Shown one piece after another: positions 23,632-31,869 of a stretch of 64,000 nucleotides of DNA. Source of the DNA: Caballeronia hypogeia (GTDB lineage: Bacteria > Pseudomonadota > Gammaproteobacteria > Burkholderiales > Burkholderiaceae); contig NZ_FCOA02000016.1 in NCBI RefSeq assembly GCF_001544875.2, positions 108,631-172,630 of the forward strand. The letters run 5' to 3'. Position numbers and translations under genes: made by a program. Position 1 is the stretch's first letter. The number at the start of each line of letters is the position of its first letter. The notes beneath the pieces are model-generated. The model did not search any database and was not told where the DNA came from. It worked only from the letters and a program-made list of their open reading frames with translations.

Positions 23632-26369
23632 GGCCGTTCTCCCTGCGCGTTGCGAAGCGCGTGAATCGCGCCGCCCTGCGAGTGCGCGACGCGCGGCAAG
23701 GTGAGCACGAACACGCTGCCCTTGCCCGCGCCATGACGCACCGCGAGCGTGCCGTCGAGCGCGCGCGTGACGAGCGCATACGCGAGATGCAGGCCCAGGC
23801 CGCTGCCGCCCGAACCGCGCCGCGTCGTGAAGAACGGTTCGAAGATGCGTTCGTGCAGTTCGTCCGGAATGCCGCAGCCATCGTCCGCGTGTTCGATCAC
23901 GACATGCGACTCGCCCGCACGGCGCGCGGAAATCACGATATGCCCCAACTCGCCGGGCGCGAACGCATGCACGAGCGAGTTGACGATCAGATTGGTGAGC
24001 ACTTGCGCGAGCGGTCCCGGATACGAGTCCATCACGATGCCGGGAGGACAATCGACGCGCAGCGACACGCGCGTGCCGCGCAGCTTCGGCTCGACGCTCA
24101 GCACGGTCTCGCGCATGTATTCGCCGAGATCGAACTGACGCCGCGCCTCGCTGACCTGATCGACGGCGACCTGCTTGAAGCTCTGCACGAGCCGCGCGGC
24201 GCGATCGGCGTTCGAGAGCATGAGGCGCGTGGACTGGCCGGCATCGCGCAGATAGCTGCCGAGCGCTTCCTCGGTGAGTTCCTGACGCGCGAGACTGTCG
24301 CTGATGGTTTCGGTGCGATCGCGCAGATACGAGGCCGCGCTCACGACGATGCCGACCGGCGTATTGATCTCGTGCGCGACACCGGCGACGAGTCCGCCGA
24401 GCGACGCCATGCGTTCCGATTCGACGAGTTCCTTGCGCGTCGCTTCGAGGTTGTGCAGCGATTGCAGCAAGTCCGCCTGCGCGAGCTCGCGGCTTTCCTG
24501 CGACAGCACGATCCACCATGTGCCGAACGCGAGCAGCGGCAGCGTGGCCGCATAGGTGTGCAGCAGCACGTCGCCGATCTGTCCGCGCGCGCTTGCGTCC
24601 GCGATTTCGATCAGCCGGTATGAAAGCAGAAACACCGCGCCCGTCGCCGTCGATGCGATCACGAACAGCCCGAAGAAGCGGCCGATGCGTCGCCCGAAAT
24701 GCGGCGCGAGCGTGCTGGGTCCGGGCGGCTCCGTAGCCGCGCTGACATTCGGTGCCGCCGGCATCTTGCAACGGTCGCGGCAATGATTGTCGAGACCGCA
24801 GCACAGCGAGCAGATCGAGCCTTGATTGAACGGGCACCACGCCATGTCGGCGGCTTCGTAGTCGCGCTCGCAGATGCAGCAGCGCACGAGTTGCGTGCGC
24901 GGCACGTCGGCGTGCCTTTCGTCCACGCGCGCGATGTAATAGCGTCCGCCGGTCGCGTAAGCGATCGCGATTGCGCTGACGAAAGCGAGGAACAGCGCGA
25001 TGAACGCGGAATACGCGCGCGCGTAATCGCCGAACAATCCGGCGAATGCGCAAGTGGACACGACGGATGCAATCAGCATCGCGCCGCAACCCACCGGATT
25101 CACCTGATACAGATGCGCGCGCTTGAACTCGATGCGTCGCGGACTCACGCCGAGCGGCTTGAGCACGACGAGGTCCGCGACCAGCGCGCCGAGCCATGCG
25201 ATGACGAGATTCGAATACACGCTCAGCACCGTTTCCAGCGTCTTGAAGATGCCGAGCAAGGTGAGCAGCAACGCGATCATTACGTTGAACACGAGCCAGA
25301 CGACGCGCCCCGGATGATAGTGCGTGAGCCGCGCGAACACGTTCGACCACGCGAGCGATCCGGCGTAGGCGTTGGTCACGTTGATCTTCACCTGCGAGAT
25401 CACGACGAACAGCGTGGCCACCGCGAGCGCGAGCGCGGGGTTGTCGAACACGTGACGGTAGGCGGTGACATACATGTGCACGGGCACGACGGCATCGACG
25501 GCGGGCACGCCATCCTGCAACGCGAGCACGGCGAGCAGGCTGCCCGCGAGAAGCTTGAGCCCGCCCACGACGATCCATCCGGGACCGGCCGAGAGCATCG
25601 CGGTCCACCACGAAACGCGGTTCTTCGCGGTCCGATCCGGCAGAAAACGCAGGTAATCGACCTGTTCGCCGATCTGCCCCATCAGCGAGAACAGCACGCC
25701 CGCAGCCGCGCCGAACAGCAATACGTCGATGCTGCCGCCTCTCGCCTGCGCATTCGCGCCGAGCCCGGGAAACGCGGCCCATCGATGCAGCACATCCGGG
25801 TCCTGCCAGAGAATGAAGACGAACGGCGCGACGAGCAGGATCGCCCAGAGCGGCTGCGTCCATCTCTGCAGCTTGTTGATGAGCGTGACGCCGAAGAACA
25901 CGAGCGGAATGATCAGCAACGACGACAGCAGATAGCCGATCACGATGTTGATGCCCGCCGCGAGCTCCAGCGCCTGCGCGAGAATCGCGGCTTCGAGCGC
26001 GAAGAAGATGAACGTGAAGGACGCGTAGATCAGCGACGTGATGGTGGACCCGACATAGCCGAAGCCCGCGCCGCGCGTGAGCAGATCGATATCGACATTG
26101 GCTTCGCTGGAGTAATACGCGATCGGCACGCTCACGAGAAAGATCAGCGCGCAGACGACGAGTATCGCGGGAAACGCGTTATGAAAGCCGAAGCTCAGCG
26201 TGATGCTCGCGCCGATGGCTTCGAGCGCGAGAAAGGAGATGCCGCCTATCGCGGTGTTGGCGAGTGTGGCCGGCGACCAGCGCCGGTACGAACTCGCCGC
26301 GTAACGCAGCGCGTAATCTTCGAGCGTTTCGTTGGCCACCCAGGATTGATAGTCGCGTTTGATGCGCAT
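23628..26369 (-). CDS. NCS1-type permease fused to a sensor histidine kinase
   Basis: A 913-residue membrane protein. Residues 1 to about 475 form an NCS1-family permease (purine/cytosine/hydantoin carriers), starting DYALRYAASSYRRWSPATLANTAIGG with about twelve helices. Residues 496-534 hold nine cysteines (497, 498, 500, 512, 520, 523, 524, 530, 534), suggesting a metal-binding module. Two more helices (about 563-585 and 603-622) lead to a kinase core: H-box VAGVAHEINTP with His666, N-box VLTNLIVNSLVHAF, G1 DDGCGIP, F-box FEPFFTTR and G2 GSGLGLH. This parallels SSS-permease kinases such as CbrA, with an NCS1 carrier instead. The start is the last ATG before the permease; its ribosome site is weak, and longer extensions run through the divergent regulator. 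Confidence 0.88.
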   Translation of the reverse strand: MRIKRDYQSWVANETLEDYALRYAASSYRRWSPATLANTAIGGISFLALEAIGASITLSFGFHNAFPAILVVCALIFLVSVPIAYYSSEANVDIDLLTRGAGFGYVGSTITSLIYASFTFIFFALEAAILAQALELAAGINIVIGYLLSSLLIIPLVFFGVTLINKLQRWTQPLWAILLVAPFVFILWQDPDVLHRWAAFPGLGANAQARGGSIDVLLFGAAAGVLFSLMGQIGEQVDYLRFLPDRTAKNRVSWWTAMLSAGPGWIVVGGLKLLAGSLLAVLALQDGVPAVDAVVPVHMYVTAYRHVFDNPALALAVATLFVVISQVKINVTNAYAGSLAWSNVFARLTHYHPGRVVWLVFNVMIALLLTLLGIFKTLETVLSVYSNLVIAWLGALVADLVVLKPLGVSPRRIEFKRAHLYQVNPVGCGAMLIASVVSTCAFAGLFGDYARAYSAFIALFLAFVSAIAIAYATGGRYYIARVDERHADVPRTQLVRCCICERDYEAADMAWCPFNQGSICSLCCGLDNHCRDRCKMPAAPNVSAATEPPGPSTLAPHFGRRIGRFFGLFVIASTATGAVFLLSYRLIEIADASARGQIGDVLLHTYAATLPLLAFGTWWIVLSQESRELAQADLLQSLHNLEATRKELVESERMASLGGLVAGVAHEINTPVGIVVSAASYLRDRTETISDSLARQELTEEALGSYLRDAGQSTRLMLSNADRAARLVQSFKQVAVDQVSEARRQFDLGEYMRETVLSVEPKLRGTRVSLRVDCPPGIVMDSYPGPLAQVLTNLIVNSLVHAFAPGELGHIVISARRAGESHVVIEHADDGCGIPDELHERIFEPFFTTRRGSGGSGLGLHLAYALVTRALDGTLAVRHGAGKGSVFVLTLPRVAHSQGGAIHALRNAQGERP

Positions 26370-26476
26370 GACGGTTCGGCGTGGCACGAGTTGAAGGGCG
26401 CAGCGCTTGCCTTCTTCGATTGTGTTCTTCGATCGCCTTCGACAAGACGCTCCGATTATTCGCTCAAAGCTGCAAT

Positions 26477-26492
26477 GCCGCAATATTGCGGC
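26477..26492. promoter_or_regulatory. 16-base perfect palindrome between kinase and luxR genes
   Basis: Sequence GCCGCAAT followed by its exact complement ATTGCGGC, in the 246-base divergent intergenic region (26370-26615). It is 108 bases upstream of the kinase start and 124 bases upstream of the LuxR-type regulator start, a suitable shared operator position. Confidence 0.55.
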
Positions 26493-26615
26493 GAATCCTT
26501 CCTGCAAGGGGCGAACGCAGCGCGGCGCGGGTTTGTGCCGATTGACCGCGAACGGCTGTCTGCAACACTGGCGGACGAATCCCTCCCGCATTTTCATCTC
26601 CGTTTCGGAGCAGAC

Positions 26616-27764
26616 ATGACGCCGCTGTTTGCGAGCGCCGTGGCACCTGTTGCCGGCGACGACCTGATTTATCACGTGCACGCAGCAGGCGACTCCGACG
26701 ACGCCTGGTGCAGCGTGCTCGCGCAGATACGCGAGCGCTTTCGCGTGCGCTGGGCGGCGCTCGCGCGTCATAGTTTCGCCACGCGCGCGGGCCTCGCGCT
26801 TTATTCCGCGCCGCGCGATCCGCACTTGTGCGCGGCCCTTTCGGATTACGCATCGCGCAATCCGTGGTTCCTGTCGAGCGACGCGTATCGCGAAGGGCGC
26901 GTGATGGCGGGCGAGGAACTCCTCAGCAATCGCGAGCTCGTCAAGACGGATTTTTATCGCGGTCTCATGCAGCCGCACGGTCTCTATCATCGGCTGTGCG
27001 GCGTGATTGCGCGACGCAGCACGCTCGTCTACTACCTCGATCTGCATCGCGGTCCCGATGAGCCGCGCTTCGGTCCGCGCGAGAAGAATGCCTTCGCCGC
27101 GCTGTTGCCGCATCTGACGCTGGCGCTCGATCTGCGCTGGCGGCTGCGCGAAACCGACGACATGAATCGCGCATTGCGCCGCATCGTGAACACGCACGCG
27201 CGCGCGGCGCTGCTCGTCGATGCGCAGGGTCGCATGGTGTTCGACAGCGGGCACGCGCACGGCGCGGCGGAGTCCGTGGCGGGATTGCGTGTCGAAGATG
27301 GCCGCATCGTGGCGGCAGCGGGCGCCGACGATCGCGTGCTGCAGGAAGCCATCGCGCGCGCGACGCATGCATCGATGAATGCGGAGGAGCGCACGGCGCA
27401 GGTGCTTTCGTTGTCCGCGCCAGGACGTTCGGAACCCGCGGTGATTTCGGTGCGCGCCGCAGGCTCCGTATTCAGCGCGGAACTCGGCGAGGTGCGCAAT
27501 CTCGCCATCGTCACGGCGCTCAACGCGCCATCGGAAGACGAACACGCCGATTGCGCGTTCGTGCATCAGTTCGGGCTGAGCCCGGCGCAGGCGCGCATGA
27601 GTTCGCTGATCGTCACCGGGCATTCCATCGCGAGCGCCGCGCGCGAATTGCATGTGTCCGAGAACACCGCGCGTAGCCATCTCAAGCAGATTTTTCAGAA
27701 GACCGACACCCACAGCCAGATGGAACTCGTTCATCTGCACGGTCGCATCTGCATTTCACTCTGA
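26616..27764 (+). CDS. LuxR-type helix-turn-helix regulator
   Basis: A 382-residue regulator with a C-terminal LuxR/FixJ HTH (FGLSPAQARMSSLIVTGHSIASAARELHVSEN, TARSHLKQIFQKTDTHSQMELV). The N-terminal ~310 residues carry no receiver domain; the middle (ARAALLVDAQGRMVFDSGHA) resembles a PAS-like segment, as in a group of LuxR regulators common in Burkholderia. ATG 26616 has GGAG at 26607-26610; the open frame upstream runs antisense through the kinase gene and is not coding. It is divergent from the permease-kinase and followed by the amide genes, so it probably controls one or both. Confidence 0.85.
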   Translation: MTPLFASAVAPVAGDDLIYHVHAAGDSDDAWCSVLAQIRERFRVRWAALARHSFATRAGLALYSAPRDPHLCAALSDYASRNPWFLSSDAYREGRVMAGEELLSNRELVKTDFYRGLMQPHGLYHRLCGVIARRSTLVYYLDLHRGPDEPRFGPREKNAFAALLPHLTLALDLRWRLRETDDMNRALRRIVNTHARAALLVDAQGRMVFDSGHAHGAAESVAGLRVEDGRIVAAAGADDRVLQEAIARATHASMNAEERTAQVLSLSAPGRSEPAVISVRAAGSVFSAELGEVRNLAIVTALNAPSEDEHADCAFVHQFGLSPAQARMSSLIVTGHSIASAARELHVSENTARSHLKQIFQKTDTHSQMELVHLHGRICISL

Positions 27765-27771
27765 CCCGAAA

Positions 27772-27791
27772 CCTCACCCAACTGGGTGAGG
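27772..27791. promoter_or_regulatory. 8-base inverted repeat downstream of luxR, upstream of amiS
   Basis: Perfect arms CCTCACCC and GGGTGAGG around AACT, eight bases after the luxR stop. No T tract follows, so it is a poor intrinsic terminator and a better operator candidate. Two weaker dyads follow: GCCC/GGGC at 27798-27810 and AATCC/GGATT at 27818-27837. Confidence 0.5.
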
Positions 27792-27986
27792 CCGCATGCC
27801 CCGGATGGGCGAAGCAAAATCCTCGCGCTAGGGGATTCGCGCGTTCGTACGCATCCCTATCATGAGTCGTGTCCAAAGCCGCGCCGCCTGAATCGCCTGT
27901 TCCGTGATCCAGGCGCGCGTGCATCGTGAACGCAATCTGACCGCAGACACCTTGCGCCGCAGCTTACGCGCCATGAGGAGATGACC

Positions 27987-28499
27987 ATGCTGGGTTTGTG
28001 TTTGCTTTATGTCGGCGCCGTGCTGTTTCTCAACGGGCTCTGGTTGCTGGGGAAGATCGGCGACCGCGAGATATGGGTCATCAATGTATTCGCGGGCGGC
28101 GTCACGCTGCTCGCATCGCTGAAGCTCGCGTTCGGTTCGGACGCGGACGCGGCGTCGATCAAGGCGGCCGCGCTCACGCTGCTGTTCACGTTCACGTACT
28201 TCTGGGTCGCCATCAATCGGTATAACGGCGCGGATGGGCGGGGCCTCGGCTGGTTCAGCCTGTTCGTGGCGATCACCATCGTTCCGGTCGGCATCGATTC
28301 GATCACGCACGCGAGCACCACATGGGGCGTCTGGTTCGCGCTCTGCTGGTTCGGCTGGGCGTTCCTGTGGCTGCTGTTCTTCGTGCTGCTCGCGCTGCAA
28401 CGTCCGATCGTGAAGCTGACCGGCGCGGTCACCGTGATCGCGGGCATTCTGACCGGCTGGCTTCCGGGCTATCTCTTGCTCAACGGCACGCTGAGCTGA
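27987..28499 (+). CDS. amiS: AmiS/UreI family amide/urea channel
   Basis: A 170-residue inner-membrane protein with six helices, the size and topology of AmiS and UreI, which pass short-chain amides or urea. It begins LGLCLLYVGAVLFLNGLWLLG and contains LLFTFTYFWVAINRYNG and the GLGWFSLFVAITIVP segment typical of the family. ATG 27987 follows GAGGAG (27975-27980) by six bases; an ATG two codons upstream abuts that site and is less likely. The formamidase gene follows 97 bases downstream, giving the channel-plus-amidase pairing known from formamidase operons. Confidence 0.9.
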   Translation: MLGLCLLYVGAVLFLNGLWLLGKIGDREIWVINVFAGGVTLLASLKLAFGSDADAASIKAAALTLLFTFTYFWVAINRYNGADGRGLGWFSLFVAITIVPVGIDSITHASTTWGVWFALCWFGWAFLWLLFFVLLALQRPIVKLTGAVTVIAGILTGWLPGYLLLNGTLS

Positions 28500-28541
28500 C
28501 CCACGCAGCAACCGAAGCTGCAACCCACGCTGCAACCGAAG
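28500..28541. repeat. Short tandem repeat between amiS and fmdA
   Basis: Two 18-base copies (28500-28517 and 28524-28541), starting CCCACGC and ending GCAACCGAAG, differ at one base and repeat with a 24-base period. It begins at the last base of the amiS stop codon. It is too short to be a mobile element. Confidence 0.6.
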
Positions 28542-28596
28542 TGCTGTCCCTATGCCGGCATGCGAGCCGGCCTGATCCGACAAGGAGACATTCGTC

Positions 28597-29829
28597 ATGG
28601 CTGAAACGCTCATCAAGGTCGATCTGAAACAGTCCGCATTCGACAACGAGCAGGTGCACAATCGCTGGCATCCCGACATTCCGATGGCCACATGGGTCAA
28701 ACCCGGCGACGATTTCATTCTCGAGACCTATGACTGGACAGGCGGCTTCATCAAGAACAACGACTCGGCGGACGACGTGCGCGACATCGATCTGTCGATC
28801 GTGCACTTTCTGTCGGGTCCGGTGGGCGTGCACGGCGCGGCGCCCGGCGATCTGCTGGTCGTCGATCTGCTCGATATCGGCACGAAGCAGGACAGCCAGT
28901 GGGGCTTCAACGGCTTCTTCTCGAAGAAGAACGGCGGCGGCTTCCTGACGGATCACTTTCCGCTCGCGCAGAAATCCATCTGGGATTTTCATGGCCTCTA
29001 TACGACATCGCGCCACGTGCCGCAGGTGTCGTTCGCCGGGCTGATTCACCCTGGACTGATCGGCTGCCTGCCCGATCCGAAGCTGCTCGCGACGTGGAAT
29101 CAGCGCGAAGTCGACTTCATCGCGACTCAGCCCGACCGCGTGCCGCCGCTCGCGAACCCGCCGTTCGCCGCGACCGCACACATGGGCAAGCTGACGGGCA
29201 ACGCACGCGAGAAGGCCGCATCCGAAGGCGCGCGCACGGTGCCGCCGCGCGAGCATGGCGGCAACTGCGACATCAAGGACCTGTCGCGCGGCTCGAAGAT
29301 CTTCTTCCCGGTGTATGTGGACGGCGCGGGCTTGTCCGTCGGCGATCTGCACTTCAGTCAGGGCGATGGCGAAATCACCTTCTGCGGCGCGATCGAAATG
29401 GCGGGCTGGGTGCATATGCGTGTGAACGTCATCAAGGACGGCATGGCGAAGTACGGCATCAAGAATCCGATCTTCAAGCCGAGCCCGATCACGCCGCGCT
29501 ATGACGATTACCTCATTTTCGAAGGCATTTCCGTCGATGAAGCGGGCAAGCAGCATTACCTCGACGTGCATATCGCCTATCGGCAGGCGTGTCTCAATGC
29601 GATCGAATATCTGACCAAGTTCGGTTACACGCGCGCCCAGGCTTACTCGATCCTCGGCACGGCGCCCGTGCAGGGGCATATCAGCGGCGTCGTCGATATA
29701 CCGAATGCGTGCGCGACCTTGTGGCTGCCCACGCAGATCTTCGATTTCGACATTCGCCCCAACGCCGATGGTCCCGTCAAGGCGGTGAAGGGCGGCGTGG
29801 ATATTCCGCTGTCGCAGGACAAGGCGTGA
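28597..29829 (+). CDS. fmdA: Formamidase (acetamidase/formamidase family)
   Basis: A 410-residue enzyme matching the length and sequence pattern of Methylophilus FmdA, which hydrolyses formamide to formate and ammonia. Landmarks: FDNEQVHNRWHPDIPMATWVKPGD at the N-terminus, GPVGVHGAAPGDLLVVDLLDI, FAGLIHPGLIGCLPD, PPREHGGNCDIKDLSRGS and FSQGDGEITFCGAIEMAG near the centre. The catalytic zinc/acid residues of this beta-rich family lie in these blocks. The ATG has AAGGAG at good spacing. Upstream AmiS and downstream FmdB give the standard formamide-utilisation order; acetamide or other short amides are possible substrates. Confidence 0.94.
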   Translation: MAETLIKVDLKQSAFDNEQVHNRWHPDIPMATWVKPGDDFILETYDWTGGFIKNNDSADDVRDIDLSIVHFLSGPVGVHGAAPGDLLVVDLLDIGTKQDSQWGFNGFFSKKNGGGFLTDHFPLAQKSIWDFHGLYTTSRHVPQVSFAGLIHPGLIGCLPDPKLLATWNQREVDFIATQPDRVPPLANPPFAATAHMGKLTGNAREKAASEGARTVPPREHGGNCDIKDLSRGSKIFFPVYVDGAGLSVGDLHFSQGDGEITFCGAIEMAGWVHMRVNVIKDGMAKYGIKNPIFKPSPITPRYDDYLIFEGISVDEAGKQHYLDVHIAYRQACLNAIEYLTKFGYTRAQAYSILGTAPVQGHISGVVDIPNACATLWLPTQIFDFDIRPNADGPVKAVKGGVDIPLSQDKA

Positions 29830-29843
29830 TGCCGTCGTGATCG

Positions 29844-29880
29844 GACGGCGCGATGCGAGGGCCATCGCGCCGTCTTTTTT
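29844..29880 (+). terminator. Strong intrinsic terminator after fmdA
   Basis: A 12-base perfect stem (arms GACGGCGCGATG and CATCGCGCCGTC), seven-base loop, then TTTTTT at 29875-29880. It separates fmdA from fmdB. Confidence 0.9.
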
Positions 29881-29896
29881 CCGGAGCGGAGACTCG

Positions 29897-30229
29897 ATGC
29901 CGATCTACCAATACGAATGCGAATCGTGCGGCAGCTTCGACGTGATGCGCAGCATCGCGGATCGCGATCTGCCGCATCTTTGTCCCGAATGCGGCGTGCA
30001 AACCACGCGCGCGGTCACGAGCACGGCGCTTTCGCTGATGCCGCAAGCTGCGCGCAACGCGTTCGCGACCAACGAACGCAGCGCGAATGCGCCGACCAGC
30101 TCGAAGAGTCTCGGCTATCGTCACGGACCGGGATGCAGCTGTTGCGCGCCGCGTGCGTCAACGTCAAACGATGTGGCGCGGCCCGCGATGAAGTCGCCGG
30201 CGGGACGTCCGTGGATGATCAGCCACTAG
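29897..30229 (+). CDS. fmdB: FmdB-type zinc-ribbon protein
   Basis: A 110-residue protein with the FmdB zinc ribbon at its N-terminus: MPIYQYECESCG with one CxxC pair and LCPECG with the second, about 21 residues apart. The remaining tail is low-complexity but ends with an extra GCSCC cluster near residue 80. In Methylophilus fmdB lies in the formamidase operon and is thought to regulate or assist it. Here a strong terminator lies between fmdA and this gene, so it may depend on readthrough or its own promoter. GGAG lies several bases before the ATG. Confidence 0.88.
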   Translation: MPIYQYECESCGSFDVMRSIADRDLPHLCPECGVQTTRAVTSTALSLMPQAARNAFATNERSANAPTSSKSLGYRHGPGCSCCAPRASTSNDVARPAMKSPAGRPWMISH

Positions 30230-30258
30230 CGAGCCATTAGCGAGCAACTACCGGGCCG

Positions 30259-31005
30259 CTAGCGGTCGATGCGCAGGCGATACTGAAACGTATCGCCGCG
30301 AAAGTAGAGATATTCGAAGTCGATGGGCTTGCCATCGGCATCATGCGTGAGCCGCTCGATGCGCAGGAGCGGCGCGCCTTTCTTCACGGCGAGCGCATCC
30401 GCGATGGCGGAAGGCGCGGCGATGGCGTCGATCGCGAGATCCGCCGCGCCGAGCGGCACGGCGCAGTCGTTTTCCAGCATGAGGAAGATGTCGCGCGTGG
30501 CGAGATCGGCGCGCTCGATGCGCCGCCCGATGGCTTCGGGCAGAAACGTGACTTCATACGACACCGGCGTGCGATCGAGCAGCCGCACGCGATGAATCTC
30601 CGCGACGTTGCTGCCTTCGGCCAGCGCGAGCCGCGCGGCGACTTCGGCGGACGCAGGCACGAAGCTCAATTGCACGACGCGATTGACGATCTCGTGTCCC
30701 TTCTCCGCCATGGCTTCGGCGAAACCCTGCAAGGACGTGACGTTCTGATACGCCTTCGCGGGCTGCGACACGAACGAGCCCTTGCCGTGGACCTTGAAGA
30801 TCAGCCCTTCCTTTTGCAGATCGCCGAGCGCCTGGCGAATCGTGATGCGGCTCACGTCGAACATCGTCTGCAACTCGCTTTCCGAAGGCATGCGGCTGTG
30901 CGGCGGGTAGCGGCCATCGAGAATGCCCGAGCGCAGCACGTCCTTGATTTGCGCGTAGAGCGGCACGGGCGCATCGGGCGAGATGGACGGACGGCGACTG
31001 GACAT
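30259..31005 (-). CDS. GntR-family regulator with UTRA domain (HutC/FarR type)
   Basis: A 248-residue repressor-type regulator. Residues about 12-75 are the GntR winged helix (PLYAQIKDVLRSGILDGRYPPHSRMPSE and SRITIRQALGDLQKEGLI, then GKGSFV). The rest is a UTRA ligand-binding domain with VAEIHRVRLLDRTPVSYEVTFLP and LRIERLTHDADGKPIDFEYLYFRGD. The chosen ATG starts just before the HTH but has a poor ribosome site; upstream in-frame ATGs are no better. It converges on fmdB and is divergent from the small hydrolase gene, its most likely target. Ligand unknown. Confidence 0.86.
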   Translation of the reverse strand: MSSRRPSISPDAPVPLYAQIKDVLRSGILDGRYPPHSRMPSESELQTMFDVSRITIRQALGDLQKEGLIFKVHGKGSFVSQPAKAYQNVTSLQGFAEAMAEKGHEIVNRVVQLSFVPASAEVAARLALAEGSNVAEIHRVRLLDRTPVSYEVTFLPEAIGRRIERADLATRDIFLMLENDCAVPLGAADLAIDAIAAPSAIADALAVKKGAPLLRIERLTHDADGKPIDFEYLYFRGDTFQYRLRIDR

Positions 31006-31164
31006 TGGCGATGAAGGGGAAGAGGGCGCTTGCGGCGTGCTGCGATTATAGCGGCGCGTCGCGGCGCGCATCGCCATAAACAAATGACGAAATATTGGTT
31101 AGCCGTACGCGCGCGCTGCCCGAGAATGAAGCCTTGCCAGATCGACTCGCAGCGAGGATCGAAC

Positions 31165-31791
31165 ATGAGTGAGCGCAGCGCGTGGGACGCACCGGAAGCG
31201 GGAGCGCCGTCTTTGTCACCGGTCACGCTCGTGACCGTGCCCGGTTTGCACGGCAGCGAGGACGCGCATTGGCAGAGCTGGCTTGAGCGCGAGATGCCGG
31301 GCGCGCGGCGCGTCGAGCAGCGCGAATGGAGCACGCCCAATCTCGCGATCTGGAGCGACGCCGTGCGCGACGTGCTCGCGGATATCGACGGCCCGGTGGT
31401 CATCGCCGCGCACAGCTTCGGCTGTCTCGCGACGGCGCATGCATTGACGCCCGCGGGTGCCAACCCGGCGCCGTGCGCGAACGTCAAGGGCGTGCTGTTC
31501 GTCGCGCCCGCGAGTCCGGCGAAGTTCCGCTTCGCGGGCGCGTTCAGCGCGCGACGGCTGCAGACGCTGTCGCTCGTGGTCGGCAGCGAAACCGATCCGT
31601 GGATGCCGCTCGACGAAGCGCGCACGCTGGCGCAGCGCTTCAACAGCGCGTTCGTGAATCTGGGCGATGCGGGGCATATCAACACGGCGGCCGGATTCGG
31701 GCCGTGGCCGCTTGCGAAGCATCTCGTCGAAACGCTGGCGCGGCATGTGTCGCCCGAATACGAGGAAGCGGAGAGCCGCGCTTACGGTTGA
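31165..31791 (+). CDS. RBBP9/YdeN-type serine hydrolase
   Basis: A 208-residue alpha/beta hydrolase of the RBBP9/YdeN family. It begins with VPGLHGSEDAHWQSWLE, the oxyanion region typical of the family. The nucleophile lies in AAHSFGC, where His replaces the first Gly of GxSxG, as is common in this family. Asp in SETDPWMP and His in GDAGHINTAAGFGPWP complete the triad. GAGGATC precedes ATG 31165. It is followed by an intrinsic terminator. The substrate is unknown. Confidence 0.85.
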   Translation: MSERSAWDAPEAGAPSLSPVTLVTVPGLHGSEDAHWQSWLEREMPGARRVEQREWSTPNLAIWSDAVRDVLADIDGPVVIAAHSFGCLATAHALTPAGANPAPCANVKGVLFVAPASPAKFRFAGAFSARRLQTLSLVVGSETDPWMPLDEARTLAQRFNSAFVNLGDAGHINTAAGFGPWPLAKHLVETLARHVSPEYEEAESRAYG

Positions 31792-31821
31792 TGCGCGGCG
31801 CGGGAATCGTTTCATGGGAAT

Positions 31822-31842
31822 GGCCGCCTTCGGGCGGCCTTT
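31822..31842 (+). terminator. Intrinsic terminator
   Basis: Seven-base perfect stem GGCCGCC/GGCGGCC with the stable TTCG tetraloop, followed by TTT. It ends the hydrolase transcript, 27 bases before the binding-protein start. Confidence 0.7.
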
Positions 31843-31869
31843 GTGTGTTGTGCGGATTCTGGAGAACAA

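Noticed and set aside
22351..25863. 1170-codon minus-strand frame covering the response regulator and part of the kinase
   Set aside because: Upstream of ATG 23631 it is an out-of-frame shadow of the kinase gene with Arg/Ala-rich nonsense composition.
26372..26390. Possible sigma-54 promoter (TGGCACG followed by TTGAA)
   Set aside because: The -24 half fits but the -12 GC is absent at the required spacing.
24699..26615. Extension of the LuxR frame to 1021 codons
   Set aside because: Antisense to the permease-kinase gene; composition is Arg/Asp/His-rich shadow.
26370..27740. Extension of the kinase frame to 1370 codons
   Set aside because: It runs antisense through the LuxR-type gene; no domain matches, and the permease begins normally at 26369.
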